From: Candidatus Poribacteria bacterium WGA-3G
Lineage (GTDB): Bacteria > Poribacteria > WGA-4E > WGA-3G
Assembly (NCBI GenBank): GCA_000406005.1
Contig: ASZN01000009.1
Span: forward strand, 1 to 40,818
Direction of reading: 5' to 3'
Length of the DNA: 40,818 nucleotides
The stretch's first letter is position 1. Every line of letters begins with the position of its first letter. This document shows positions 25,392 through 35,400 of the stretch, piece by piece. A program made the position numbers and the translations under genes. The notes under the pieces are model-generated. The model saw only the letters and a program-made list of their open reading frames with translations. It had not been told where the DNA came from and did no database searches.

Positions 25392-26825
25392 TTAAAAGTG
25401 CCTCCCAGCATCGGGTTTTAAACCTAATTTTGCATACGATTCAGCCGTCGGAAAAATCTTTCCAGGATTGCAGAGACCCGTCGGATTAAAAATGTCCTTA
25501 ACCGTCGTCATCACCTGCAAATCGGCAGGACTGAAGATCAGCGGCATATAATCCATCTTCTCAACACCGACACCGTGTTCTCCCGTAATTGTGCCACCAA
25601 CCTCGGCACAGACGGTGAGAATCTCCTTGTTAACATGCTCCACGCGCTCACACTGGTCGGCATCACGTTCGTTAAAGAGGACAATCGGATGGATATTCCC
25701 GTCTCCCGCGTGGAAGACATTCGCAATCGGAATCTGATATTTTTCGGAGATTTCAGAGATCCGCCGTAGTACCTTCGGCAGTGTTGTCCGCGGCACAACA
25801 CCGTCTTGGGTGATATAGTTCGGTGCAAGCCGTCCGAATGAACCGAATGCACTCTTCCGCGCTTTCCATAGCTCCTGCCGCTCCGCTTCATCTTTGGCAT
25901 AGTCCACCTGCCGTGCGTTGTGCTGTTTAAAAATTGCCAAAATCTGATCCGTCTGGTTCTGCATTCCCGCCTTAATCCCATCAAGTTCCATAATCAAGAT
26001 GGCTTCGGCATCGAGGGGAAAACCGAACGCGAACGCCTCTTCCAAAGCACGAATGACAAGGCTATCCATCATTTCGAGTGCCGCAGGAATAATGCCTTCA
26101 CCGATAATCGTCGAAACGGCGTTTGAGGCATCGTCCATCGTTTCAAAGATAGCGAGTGCCGTCTGATAGGCTTCTGGATTGCGCGTGAGACGGACAACCG
26201 CCTTCGTCACGATCCCGAACGTGCCTTCCGAACCGATCATCACACCACGGAGGTCGTAACCCGGAGTCTCCTCAACAGTCCCGCCCAATTCAATGATCTC
26301 GCCGTCTGGTAGAACTACCTCCAACCCAAGCACATGGTCAGACGTAACGCCATATTTCAAGGTATGCGGTCCACCAGAATTTTCGGCGATGTTTCCGCCT
26401 ATTGTGCATGCTTTCTGGCTTGACGGATCCGGGGCGTAGTGGTAGCCTCGACTTTGCACAGCCTGTGTCAATAAAAGATTGACGACTCCCGGTTCAACCA
26501 CTGCCCGTTCGTTTTCGAGGTCTATCTCTAAGATGCGGTTCATCCGATTCAGGGCGATGATGATCCCGCCTTGGGTAGAGAGCATACCACCGCTTAAACC
26601 TGTTCCGCCGCCGCGGGCAATAAATGGTGCCTCATACTTGTTCGCTAACTTTACGATATCCGAAACCTGCTGAGCTGTATCCGCAAAGACAACCACATCC
26701 GGCATCGCCTTAAAAGAGGGTGCAGCGTCGCATTCATAAACGGACAGCGCAGTCGCGTCTGTCAATACATTTTTAGGTCCGAGAAGTGCAGAAAGATCCG
26801 CAATAAGTTGTTCTTTTTCGCGCAT
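25392..26825 (-). CDS. glcD: Glycolate oxidase GlcD-like FAD-binding subunit
   Basis: The 477-residue product has the PCMH FAD domain with PFIARGGGTGLSGGML, DPSSQKACTIGGNIAENSGG and ETPGYDLRGVMIGSEGTFGI. The C-terminal catalytic domain has NVFHAGDGNIHPIVLFN, GGTITGEHGVGVEKMDYM and a final NPTGLCNPGKIFP. The conserved His and Glu of the active site are present. GlcD enzymes oxidise glycolate or D-lactate and pass electrons to quinone through GlcF. Full length. It is the first gene of a leftward pair with glcE. glcF is not in the window. Confidence 0.9.
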   Translation of the reverse strand: MREKEQLIADLSALLGPKNVLTDATALSVYECDAAPSFKAMPDVVVFADTAQQVSDIVKLANKYEAPFIARGGGTGLSGGMLSTQGGIIIALNRMNRILEIDLENERAVVEPGVVNLLLTQAVQSRGYHYAPDPSSQKACTIGGNIAENSGGPHTLKYGVTSDHVLGLEVVLPDGEIIELGGTVEETPGYDLRGVMIGSEGTFGIVTKAVVRLTRNPEAYQTALAIFETMDDASNAVSTIIGEGIIPAALEMMDSLVIRALEEAFAFGFPLDAEAILIMELDGIKAGMQNQTDQILAIFKQHNARQVDYAKDEAERQELWKARKSAFGSFGRLAPNYITQDGVVPRTTLPKVLRRISEISEKYQIPIANVFHAGDGNIHPIVLFNERDADQCERVEHVNKEILTVCAEVGGTITGEHGVGVEKMDYMPLIFSPADLQVMTTVKDIFNPTGLCNPGKIFPTAESYAKLGLKPDAGRHF

Positions 26826-26997
26826 AGTCTATTCCTTTGGATGCATAACTGATAATTTACGACTTTATATAACATTACCATATTTTTAATTCAATGTCCA
26901 GTCAGAAATGTTATATGAGCAGAGTCATTCAATTGTCCGATAACTCCGATTTTTTGCCACAAATCCGTTTCTATGAGACAACTTTCTGTAATTTCCT

Positions 26998-27026
26998 TTG
27001 TAGAATAGTAGATTAGATGTTATAAT
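26998..27026 (+). promoter_or_regulatory. Candidate promoter for the first LamG-like gene
   Basis: TTGTAG (26998-27003), spacer 17, then a perfect TATAAT (27021-27026). The predicted leader would contain the two stem-loops listed next. The rest of the 26826-27121 gap is AT-rich and shows no further gene. Confidence 0.5.
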
Positions 27027-27033
27027 TAATTTA

Positions 27034-27078
27034 TTCACTGCATTAAGATAACGCAGTGAAACCGTTAAATTCTTAACG
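27034..27078 (+). promoter_or_regulatory. Two stem-loops in the leader of the first LamG-like gene
   Basis: TTCACTGC and GCAGTGAA (27034-27060) form a perfect 8-base stem, and CGTTAA-ATTC-TTAACG (27063-27078) a second. Together they fill the leader between the predicted promoter and the ribosome site at about 27110. They may affect mRNA stability or be an attenuator. Confidence 0.4.
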
Positions 27079-27121
27079 TTCTGATACGTACCCTCGGGTT
27101 CGTAAAGTGAAGGAGATAAAG

Positions 27122-27904
27122 ATGCGAAAGTTGATATTGATTTTAGTGCTTGCCTGTGTATTCGCTTGGGTGCTACCGCATATCGGGAACGCCGAAGTCG
27201 ACCCTGAAACAGCAGTCGGCGTTTGGCTGTTTGATGAGGGTGGTGGCAACACGACCAAGGATGCCTCTGGACACGACCACGACGGCACAATCAACGGTGC
27301 GAAATGGAAAGATGGCAAATTCGGCAAAGCACTTGAGTTTGATGGTGGACAGTGGGTCTCAATTGAGTCAACGCCAGAATTACAGGCTGGCGAAGAACTT
27401 ACCATGATGGCATGGTTTTATGCAACGGATATTGGGGATTGGCGGCAACTCATTGCGAAAAGCGACGAGTATCTGCTACGGATTGATCCACCCCAGGAAG
27501 GCAATAAAATGTCTGCATTTGTCAAACCTGGCGGTAGCTGGGAACCGAGAGCCTCTGCTAATGTCCCGGATGAAGACACATGGATCCACTTCGCAGCAAC
27601 GTACGATACCAACGAAAAAAATGAGCAGCTCGTTGTGTATGTGAACGGCGAACGTGCTGGCGCGAGCACACGTCCCGGAGATATTGCGGTGACCGGAAAC
27701 GCTGTTGAAATCGGTAGATGGGGTGGCGGTTCATTCTTCGTCGGTATTATTGATGAAGCCGCTATTTTCAACGTCGTCCTCAGTGAAGACGATCTGAAAA
27801 CCATCATGGAGCACGGGTTATCAGATACACTCGGTGGATTAGCAACTGTCGCACCGACAAACAAATTGACGACCAGATGGGCAACCCTTAAAGCAGATCG
27901 ATAA
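27122..27904 (+). CDS. Secreted LamG/concanavalin-like protein with conserved C-terminal tag
   Basis: ATG 27122 has an AAGGAG site ten bases upstream. The 260-residue product has a signal peptide (MRKLILILVLACVFAWVLPH, cleavage near GNAEV), then a single LamG jelly-roll domain: GVWLFDEGGGNTTKDASGHD, KFGKALEFDGGQWVSI, LTMMAWFY, WIHFAATYD and YVNGERAG, all typical blocks. It would bind glycans or be a surface protein. The last 15 or so residues (VAPTNKLTTRWATLK) match those of the next gene's product. It is probably exported across the inner membrane and then sorted or anchored. It is monocistronic or co-transcribed with the next gene across a 268-base gap. Confidence 0.85.
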   Translation: MRKLILILVLACVFAWVLPHIGNAEVDPETAVGVWLFDEGGGNTTKDASGHDHDGTINGAKWKDGKFGKALEFDGGQWVSIESTPELQAGEELTMMAWFYATDIGDWRQLIAKSDEYLLRIDPPQEGNKMSAFVKPGGSWEPRASANVPDEDTWIHFAATYDTNEKNEQLVVYVNGERAGASTRPGDIAVTGNAVEIGRWGGGSFFVGIIDEAAIFNVVLSEDDLKTIMEHGLSDTLGGLATVAPTNKLTTRWATLKADR

Positions 27905-27927
27905 TTCTAATTTCCTCAAGCCCGGTA

Positions 27928-27948
27928 GGTTCGGTTTGCAACCGAACC
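27928..27948. repeat. Intergenic hairpin repeat GGTTCGGTT/AACCGAACC
   Basis: A perfect 9-base stem with a TGC loop, flanked by GTAGG and CCTAC-type arms, 23 bases after the first LamG stop. No T run. Probably a dispersed palindromic repeat that may also stabilise the 3' end. Confidence 0.6.
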
Positions 27949-28172
27949 GGATCCTACGCTGAAACCTTGAAGACTTCAGAAACCTCTTGAGTCGTGTAGC
28001 GATGGAAACCTGTTTATAGCAGAGTGGGAAGGGCACCGGTTGAAACGTAAAGTTAATTGTATAATCTACTCACTGAACAATAGTGTTTCTGGTTGTAAGG
28101 GTAAATAAATTGAAGGCACGTTCTAAGAAACCCACTGCTTTAGCTGTGGGCGTATGTCATGGAGGATTAGCT

Positions 28173-28910
28173 ATGAAGACGGTTATGGTTCTAATCTGCG
28201 CAGCCTTAATGTTTGGATTTATCGCAGTCGTGTCTGCTGACGTATGGACCGACCCTTTCGATGGTAACGAACTCGTTGAAGGGTGGGAATTCCGCGACTA
28301 TCGCGATGAAGTTACGGAGCTTGAAGTCAAAGACGGTTTCCTTCAGATGACCAATCCGAATGGCGGATGGGGGCATACCACGCCTGACAAACCGATGGTT
28401 GAACGAGAAGTCCCCAAAAGTGCCGCTGAAAATATAACGGTGAGTGGGGTCTTTTCCACCGAACCTGATAAACCGGGAAGTTACTGGGTCGGTATCTTTC
28501 TCTATAGTGATGAAGATCTGAATTACGCCTGCTTGTTGTTTGGTGGCTCCGCAAATGATCCGCAAAAAACGCTCATTGGGAGTATGGTCAACGCCAATTG
28601 GCAAGACAAGGGACACTTCGACACCGGTTTTGATGTCCCGGTCCACCTTAAGATTGTCAAAGAGGGTGATCTTTTCTCTGGCTACTACCGCGAGAACGAA
28701 AAGGATGAGTGGACCCTCTCTGGTGACAAAACGTGGAACCACAAATTCGACGTAGAACGCGTCGGTATCGGTTTTATGAACAATTGGGGCGGGAAAACCG
28801 TTACTTTCTTTGTCGATACGCTCTCTATTGAAGGCGAAGGGATTAAACCGCTTGCTGTCGCGCCAGAAAATAAATTAGCGACAATCTGGGGGAACCTCAA
28901 AACGAACTAA
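28173..28910 (+). CDS. Secreted concanavalin-like-fold protein with the same C-terminal tag
   Basis: ATG 28173 follows a GGAGG site by seven bases and gives a clean signal peptide (MKTVMVLICAALMFGFIAVV, cleavage after VSA). The mature 225 residues contain DVWTDPFDGNELVEGWEFRD, FLQMTNPNGGWGHT, YWVGIFLYSDEDLNYACLLF and VGIGFMNNWGGKTVTFFVDT, a beta-sandwich of the LamG/DUF1080-like type seen in glycan-binding proteins. The C terminus VAPENKLATIWGNLK repeats the tag of the preceding gene though the domains differ. Function probably extracellular, ligand unknown. Confidence 0.8.
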   Translation: MKTVMVLICAALMFGFIAVVSADVWTDPFDGNELVEGWEFRDYRDEVTELEVKDGFLQMTNPNGGWGHTTPDKPMVEREVPKSAAENITVSGVFSTEPDKPGSYWVGIFLYSDEDLNYACLLFGGSANDPQKTLIGSMVNANWQDKGHFDTGFDVPVHLKIVKEGDLFSGYYRENEKDEWTLSGDKTWNHKFDVERVGIGFMNNWGGKTVTFFVDTLSIEGEGIKPLAVAPENKLATIWGNLKTN

Positions 28911-28924
28911 CTGATAACCTAAAT

Positions 28925-29027
28925 CGGATGAATATCTTCTTTATCTCCATGTCTTCTAAGCAAGAGAAGATCCTATTTCATCCGACACGCCAGCATACTT
29001 AAAACGGGGTGGTTCAATGACCACCCC
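28925..29027 (+). terminator. Hairpin region after the second LamG-like gene
   Basis: CGGATGAA (28925-28932) pairs with TTCATCCG (28977-28984) and inner TCTTCT with AGAAGA, giving a long imperfect hairpin. A second stem GGGGTGGT-TCAATG-ACCACCCC lies at 29006-29027. Neither is followed by a strong T run, so termination may be partial. Confidence 0.45.
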
Positions 29028-29095
29028 TAAATCCTGTATCTACAAAACACATCCGCTTATAGACGAGAGAAAAAACAAGGAGAAACGCTACCACC

Positions 29096-32000
29096 ATGTC
29101 TATTCCCAAAATGTCCGTAAACAACCCAGTCTTGGCGAACATGTTAATGATTATTATTATCGCCTTCGGGATTTACGCATGGGTAAACCTACCACGGGAA
29201 CTCACACCTGAAATCGCGTTACAGACAGCGACGGTAACAACGCTATATCCGGGTGCCTCTCCAGAAGAGGTCGAGAAACTCGTTTCCGCGCCTATTGAAG
29301 ATGCTATTGAAGAGAACGTCAGTAAAATCAACTTGCTGCTTTCTAATTCTTCGGAAGGTAGATCTATCATCACTATCGATTTTGAAGAGATGAGTGATCG
29401 GGAATTTGACAAAGAACTTGAAAACTTACGGACTGCCGTAGAACAGGTGAATGAACTCCCAGAAGAAATTTTAGAGGATCCGCAAGTCATAGAACTTGAT
29501 GTCTCGTCCGGTTTTCCGATGCTAACGATTGTTGTAGGCGGCGACATTTCCGAATCCCAAATGCGTGATATTGCCGAAAATTTAAAAGATGAAGTCTTAG
29601 ACATCAAAAATATAGCGTCCGTCCAAATAGCAGGACTCCGGGATCGGGAAATTTGGATTGAGGTGGACCCCAACCGGTTAAAGGCATATCAACTCCCGAT
29701 TGCGGCAGTGATCAACGCACTCGGTACAAGTAACCTGAATCTTCCCGCTGGCACTATGGAACTTGGGAACACAGAATTCATGGTCCGAACGATGGGTGAA
29801 TTCGCGAACCCAGACATTATCGGCGACACTATCATCGCCGTTCAACCGACAGGGACACCCCTCCGCCTCCGCGATGTCGCAACTGTTTCAGATACTTATG
29901 AAGAAGCGCGTACCCTTGCACGTATCGACGGTAAGCCCTCTATTAGCCTGAGTGTCCAGAAGAAAACGGAGGGAAACACAATCGCTTTAGTAGCACAACT
30001 CCGGGAATTGGTCGCAAAACGGCAAGCCGATCTTCCCGATGGTGCTGAATTGACCCCTGTTAACGACTATTCCGTCATCTTAAAGGAACGTCTCGGCATC
30101 TTGGAGACGAACGCCGTTTTCGGATTGGTCCTTGTTGTGTTCATGCTCCTCTTGTTTATCGGTTGGCGGAACGCACTTTTCGCTGCGCTCGGCATACCTG
30201 TCGCTTTCATGGCAACGTTCTGGTTTATGTCCATAGCAGGTTACTCACTCAGTGGTGTCTCTCTTTTTGGACTCATCTTAGTCGTCGGAATTGTCGTTGA
30301 CGATGCGATTGTCGTCATAGAGAACATCTATCGGCACATTGAGGCAGGCGCGCCGCCGAAGGTTGCCGCCATTCGCGGGGCGCAAGAGGTCGGATGGCCT
30401 GTCGTTGCCGCAAGTTTAACGACAATCTGTGCATTTGGCCCCTTGATGTTCATGTCTGGAACTGCCGGTCAGTTCATGCGGATTGTCCCGATCATGGCAA
30501 TTCTGGTGCTGATCGCTTCACTCTTTGAAGTCTTCGTCATTTTACCGGCGCACGTTTCCGAGTGGGGAAAACCCAGAACCCCGCGAACAGGACGCAGTAG
30601 GTTGGATAATCTCCGAACCCGGTCCCAAAATACTTTTAGCCTAATTGTTCTCATCACCGGCTTTTTCAGTTGGTTCATCACGTTTTTCGACCTCATCAGG
30701 AGCCGATATGTTAAAATCCTGAAAATAACGATCCGGCACCGTTATGCCTTTGTCGGGAGTGTCCTCTGGATTGGCCTTTTCGCGTGCGTCGGCGCATTTT
30801 TTGTTCTCGATAAGGAGCTCTTTCCTGGCGAAGATTTTCCACAATTTTATGTTAAAGCCGAGATGCCGCCTTCTTACGGTATGCAAGAGACAACTGCAGT
30901 CATGGCGCAAATTGAAGAAGCCGCGAAGACCCTACCATCCAGTGAAGTCGCTGCGATTGTCAGCAATATCGGCATCCATACGCCGACTTCAGGAATGACG
31001 GAAGGGGTTACCTATGGCTCAAACTTCGGCGAGGTTATCATTGAGCTCACACCCAAACAGAAACGGAACCGAGGTCTCGATGAAATCATCGCAGACATGC
31101 GGAAAAAAACCTTAACGGTTAGTGGTGTTGAGGAACTCAATTACATCACACAGGCAGGGGGACCCCCGCAAGGGGCAGATGTGGAAGTTAAGGTAAAAGG
31201 TGACCAATTTGATAAACTGACTGAACTTGCCGGTGTCCTTAAGACTGAATTAGTGCAGTTGGATGGCGTTTATGATATTCGAGATGACTTCCGAATAGGG
31301 AAATCGGAGTTACGCATCCACTTGAAACCGGAGAAGGCACATCAATACGGGTTAACGACGTTCCAAATCGCACAGACTGTTCGGACAGCAATTGAGGGCG
31401 CAAAAGCGACAACCTATCGTGAAGCAGACGAGGCAATTGATGTCATCGTCAAATACGAGCAGGATAGCCTCAAAAACATTTCAGAACTCAACAATCTGTT
31501 GATTGCCACCCCTACGGGTACGATTGTCCCGCTCAAAGATGTTGCAGACATCACAGAGGAGAAAGGATATTCTGACATCCGTCGATTCGATGGAGAACGC
31601 GCAATTACGGTTTATGCGTCCGTAGATAGGCAGAAAACAACACCTTTTGCGGTCAATCAGGTGTTAATGGGGGCATTTGCCAATGTCGAAGCCTTGTATC
31701 CGGGATACCAACTCGATTTTCGAGGGGTCTTTGATGAGATTCGAGAATCCTTCACAGACTTGTGGAAATTGTTCATCGTCGGATTGTTGTTGATCTATGT
31801 GGTATTAGGTGCACAATTCAAATCATTTATACAACCGATCGTCATTATGTTTGCCGTTCCGTTCGGTATGATTGGCGCCATGTTTGGATTACTGCTTTCT
31901 AATGCGACACTGAGTATGGTCGCGATGTTTGGTATCGTTGCACTCTCAGGGATTGTTGTCAACGATTCGATTGTGCTCATCGACTTCATCAACAAGTACC

Positions 32001-32326
32001 GAGAACGCGGCTACAACAAGTGGTACGCCATCCTGAAAGGCGGAAGCATCCGGCTACGTCCGATTATTCTCACCTCACTGACAACGATTTTCGGACTTAT
32101 TCCGATGGCGATAGGTCTTGGTGGTAAGTCGCCTATATGGATGCCGATGGCGTATACGATCATTTTCGGGCTCGCGTTCGCGACCACGATGACCCTGTTC
32201 GTAATGCCTGCGCTTTACGCGATTACAACAGACTTACGAGGTCTCGTTCTGAGAAATCCGGAAGAACGTTTCCGAACCGTCTCAGACGAAGAACTGTTAG
32301 GGGACGCAGTCCCAGCGGATGATTAA
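29096..32326 (+). CDS. RND (AcrB/HAE1-type) efflux permease, copy 1
   Basis: The 1076-residue product is an inner-membrane RND transporter. It has a first helix at residues 12-30, a periplasmic porter loop (TTLYPGASPEEVEKLVSAPI), helices 2-6 with GLILVVGIVVDDAIVVIEN (the proton-relay Asp pair at residues 402-403), a second large loop, and helices 8-12 with GIVALSGIVVNDSIVLIDFI and GSIRLRPIILTSLTTIFGLI. The relay Lys of AcrB (K940) is Asn here, as in other branches of the family. No periplasmic adaptor or outer-membrane channel gene is adjacent, so it must use partners encoded elsewhere. AAGGAG lies 12 bases before the start. Substrate unknown. Confidence 0.9.
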   Translation: MSIPKMSVNNPVLANMLMIIIIAFGIYAWVNLPRELTPEIALQTATVTTLYPGASPEEVEKLVSAPIEDAIEENVSKINLLLSNSSEGRSIITIDFEEMSDREFDKELENLRTAVEQVNELPEEILEDPQVIELDVSSGFPMLTIVVGGDISESQMRDIAENLKDEVLDIKNIASVQIAGLRDREIWIEVDPNRLKAYQLPIAAVINALGTSNLNLPAGTMELGNTEFMVRTMGEFANPDIIGDTIIAVQPTGTPLRLRDVATVSDTYEEARTLARIDGKPSISLSVQKKTEGNTIALVAQLRELVAKRQADLPDGAELTPVNDYSVILKERLGILETNAVFGLVLVVFMLLLFIGWRNALFAALGIPVAFMATFWFMSIAGYSLSGVSLFGLILVVGIVVDDAIVVIENIYRHIEAGAPPKVAAIRGAQEVGWPVVAASLTTICAFGPLMFMSGTAGQFMRIVPIMAILVLIASLFEVFVILPAHVSEWGKPRTPRTGRSRLDNLRTRSQNTFSLIVLITGFFSWFITFFDLIRSRYVKILKITIRHRYAFVGSVLWIGLFACVGAFFVLDKELFPGEDFPQFYVKAEMPPSYGMQETTAVMAQIEEAAKTLPSSEVAAIVSNIGIHTPTSGMTEGVTYGSNFGEVIIELTPKQKRNRGLDEIIADMRKKTLTVSGVEELNYITQAGGPPQGADVEVKVKGDQFDKLTELAGVLKTELVQLDGVYDIRDDFRIGKSELRIHLKPEKAHQYGLTTFQIAQTVRTAIEGAKATTYREADEAIDVIVKYEQDSLKNISELNNLLIATPTGTIVPLKDVADITEEKGYSDIRRFDGERAITVYASVDRQKTTPFAVNQVLMGAFANVEALYPGYQLDFRGVFDEIRESFTDLWKLFIVGLLLIYVVLGAQFKSFIQPIVIMFAVPFGMIGAMFGLLLSNATLSMVAMFGIVALSGIVVNDSIVLIDFINKYRERGYNKWYAILKGGSIRLRPIILTSLTTIFGLIPMAIGLGGKSPIWMPMAYTIIFGLAFATTMTLFVMPALYAITTDLRGLVLRNPEERFRTVSDEELLGDAVPADD

Positions 32327-32336
32327 GTAGAATGAC

Positions 32337-32362
32337 AAGGCGAGGTTTCCTGACCTCGCCTT
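32337..32362 (+). terminator. Hairpin between the two RND genes
   Basis: AAGGCGAGGT-TTCCTG-ACCTCGCCTT is a perfect 10-base stem 10 bases after the first RND stop. The following ATATACTTTTC is only weakly T-rich, so some read-through into copy 2 is likely. Confidence 0.6.
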
Positions 32363-32443
32363 ATATACTTTTCGCACCTCGTAAACGGAATACCGGCCGG
32401 TCAACACTAAGTCCAAAATTCCACACAGCGGAATCCGATTACC

Positions 32444-35400
32444 ATGTCTATCCCTAAGCTATCCGTAAACAATCCTGTCTTAGCGAACATGTTGATGATA
32501 ATAATCATCGTTTTTGGGGTATACGCATGGATGAACCTACCGCGGGAACTCACCCCAGAAGTCTCAGTACAGAGCGCAGTTGTGACAACGCTATATCCGG
32601 GAGCATCCCCAGAAGAAGTTGAAAAACTTGTCACTGCGCCTGTTGAAGATGCGATTGAGGAAAACGTTAACAAAGTGGACCTATTGTTTTCTACCTCTTC
32701 AGAGGGGCGTTCTGTTATCTTTGTCGATTTTGAGGAGATAAGCGACCGGGATTTTGACAAGGAACTCGAAAACCTACGCACCGCTGTTGAGCAGGTAAAT
32801 GCGTTGCCAGAGGAGATTTTAGATGATCCGAGGGTCCAAGAATTTGATATCTCATTTGGTTTTCCTATTTTGACGGTTGTTGTAGGCGGAAATATTGCGG
32901 AGACGCAGATGCGCGCTATTGCTGAAAGTCTCAAAGATGAGATATCGGACATCAAAAACATTGCCTCTGTCCGAATGGCAGGTCTCCGTGAGAGGGAAAT
33001 ATGGATCGAGGTGAACCCGGATCGGTTAAAGGCATATCGACTCCCAATTTCAGCGGTCATTACCGCGCTCGGAACAAACAACTTGAATCTCCCCGCCGGC
33101 ACAATGGAGCTCGGAGGCACAGAATTCATGATCCGAACGATGGGAGAATTCACCGATTTGGACACTATTGGTGAAACTCTCATCACTGTTCAGCCGATAG
33201 GTACGCTTCTCCGTCTGAAAGATGTTGCAACGATCTCTGACACCTACGAGCGCGTGCGAACGCTATCGCGAATTGATGGACAACCTTCGATTAGCCTGAG
33301 TGTGCAAAAGAAGACTGACGGAAACACAATTGCATTAGTTACTAAACTTCGAGAATTAGTCGTCAATCGGAGAACGGATCTCCCTGAAGGTGCTGAGTTG
33401 ACGGTTGTTAATGACTATTCCGTTGTTCTGAAAGAACGATTGGGAATTCTTGAAACAAATGCGTTTTTCGGTTTGGTGCTTGTTGTGCTAATGCTTCTTC
33501 TTTTTATTGGATGGCGGAATGCCCTATTTGCGGCGCTCGGCATACCGGTTGCCTTCATGGCAACATTTTGGTTTATGTCCATTGCGGGTTATACGCTAAA
33601 TGGCGTTGCCCTGTTTGGGCTGATTTTAGTCGTAGGGATTGTCGTTGATGACGCTATTGTTGTCATAGAAAATACCTATCGGCATATTGAGTCTGGCGTA
33701 TCTCCAAAAGTTGCTGCTATCCGCGGCGCAGAAGAGGTCGGTTGGCCCGTTGTAGCGGCAAGCTTGACGACAATCTGTGCTTTTGGACCGTTGATGTTTA
33801 TGTCTGGTGTTACTGGGCAGTTTATGCGGATCGTGCCGATTATGGCGATTCTGGTGTTGATAGCATCTCTTTTTGAAGTTTTCGTCATTTTACCGGCACA
33901 TGTTGCTGAATGGGGAAGGACCAAAATTCGTACAGGACGCAGTCGGCTTGATAACCTGCGAACCCGATCTGCATCTACCTTCAGCTTAATCGTCCTCATT
34001 ACCGGCTTCTTTACCTGGTTCATCACGTTTTTCGATTTCATCCGGAGCCGATATGTTAGAATCCTGAAAATAACCATCCGACACCGATATGCGTTTGTAG
34101 GGGGTGTCCTCTTCTTCGGATTGGTTGCGTGCATCGGGGCATTTTTTGTTCTTGACAAGGAACTCTTCCCTGGTGAAGAGTTCCCACAATTTTATGTCAA
34201 AGCCGAGATGCCACCTTCCTACGGAATACAGGAAACAACAGAAGTAATTGTCGAAATTGAAGAGTTGGCTAAAAGACTTCCATCAACCGAAGTTGATGCG
34301 GTCGTCAGCAATGTCGGTTTACACACATTCATGTCAGGTTTGGTCCGAAGAAGTGTTACCTACGGCTCAAATTTAGGAGAGGTAATCGTCGAGCTCACAC
34401 CAAAGCAAGAACGCACCCGAGGTGTGGATGAGATCATCGCAGAACTACGGACGAAAACCGCCACGATTAGTGGAATTGAGCGGCTGGGTTTTGTCACACA
34501 GGACGGGGGTGCACCACAAGTAGCAGATGTAGAAGTCAAAGTAAAAGGACCGAGATTTGAGAATCTGACTGAACTCGTTGGCGTTCTTAAGACAACCCTA
34601 TCTCAGATAGAGGGCGTTTACGATATCCGAGATGACTTCAGCATCGGAAAATCTGAACTGCGCATCTACTTGAATCAGGAGAAAGCATATCAGTATGGAT
34701 TAACGACGTTTCAGGTTGCACAAACCGTTCGGACAGCGATTGACGGCGCTAAAGTTACAACCTATCGTGAAGCAGACGAGGCGATTAATGTCATCGTCAA
34801 ATATGAGGAAGACGCACTTACAAATCTTGCTGAACTTAATAATCTCTTGATTGCAACCCCCACCGGTGCTATTGTTCCACTCAAGGATGTTGCGGACATC
34901 GTGGTGGAAAAGGGATACGCAGATATCCATAGATTCGATGGTGAACGCGCAATTACGGTTTATGCATCCGTAGATAGACAGAAAACAACGCCTTTTGCAG
35001 TGAATCAGGCGTTAATGCGTGCTTTTGCCGATGTGAAAACCTTGTACTCAGGATACCAACTCGATTTTCGAGGCGTTTTTGATGAAATTACAGAATCCTT
35101 TTCCGAGTTGTGGAAGTTGTTCATTGTTGGGCTGTTGCTCATCTATGTGGTATTGGGTGCACAATTCAGGTCGTTTATACAACCAATTATCATTATGTTT
35201 GCTGTTCCGTTCGGTATGATCGGTGCGATGGTTGGACTCCTACTTTCCCATGCGACACTTAGCGTCGTCGCGATGTTTGGTATCGTTGCCCTCTCAGGGA
35301 TTGTCGTCAATGATTCGATTGTGCTCATCGACTTCATCAACAAATACCGGGAACGCGGCTACAACAAGTGGTACGCCATCCTGAAAGGCGGTAGCATCCG

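Noticed and set aside
32407..33186. 259-codon minus-strand frame opposite the second RND gene
   Set aside because: Ser-rich shadow frame, no signal or family match; a similar shadow lies at 29173-29673 opposite copy 1.
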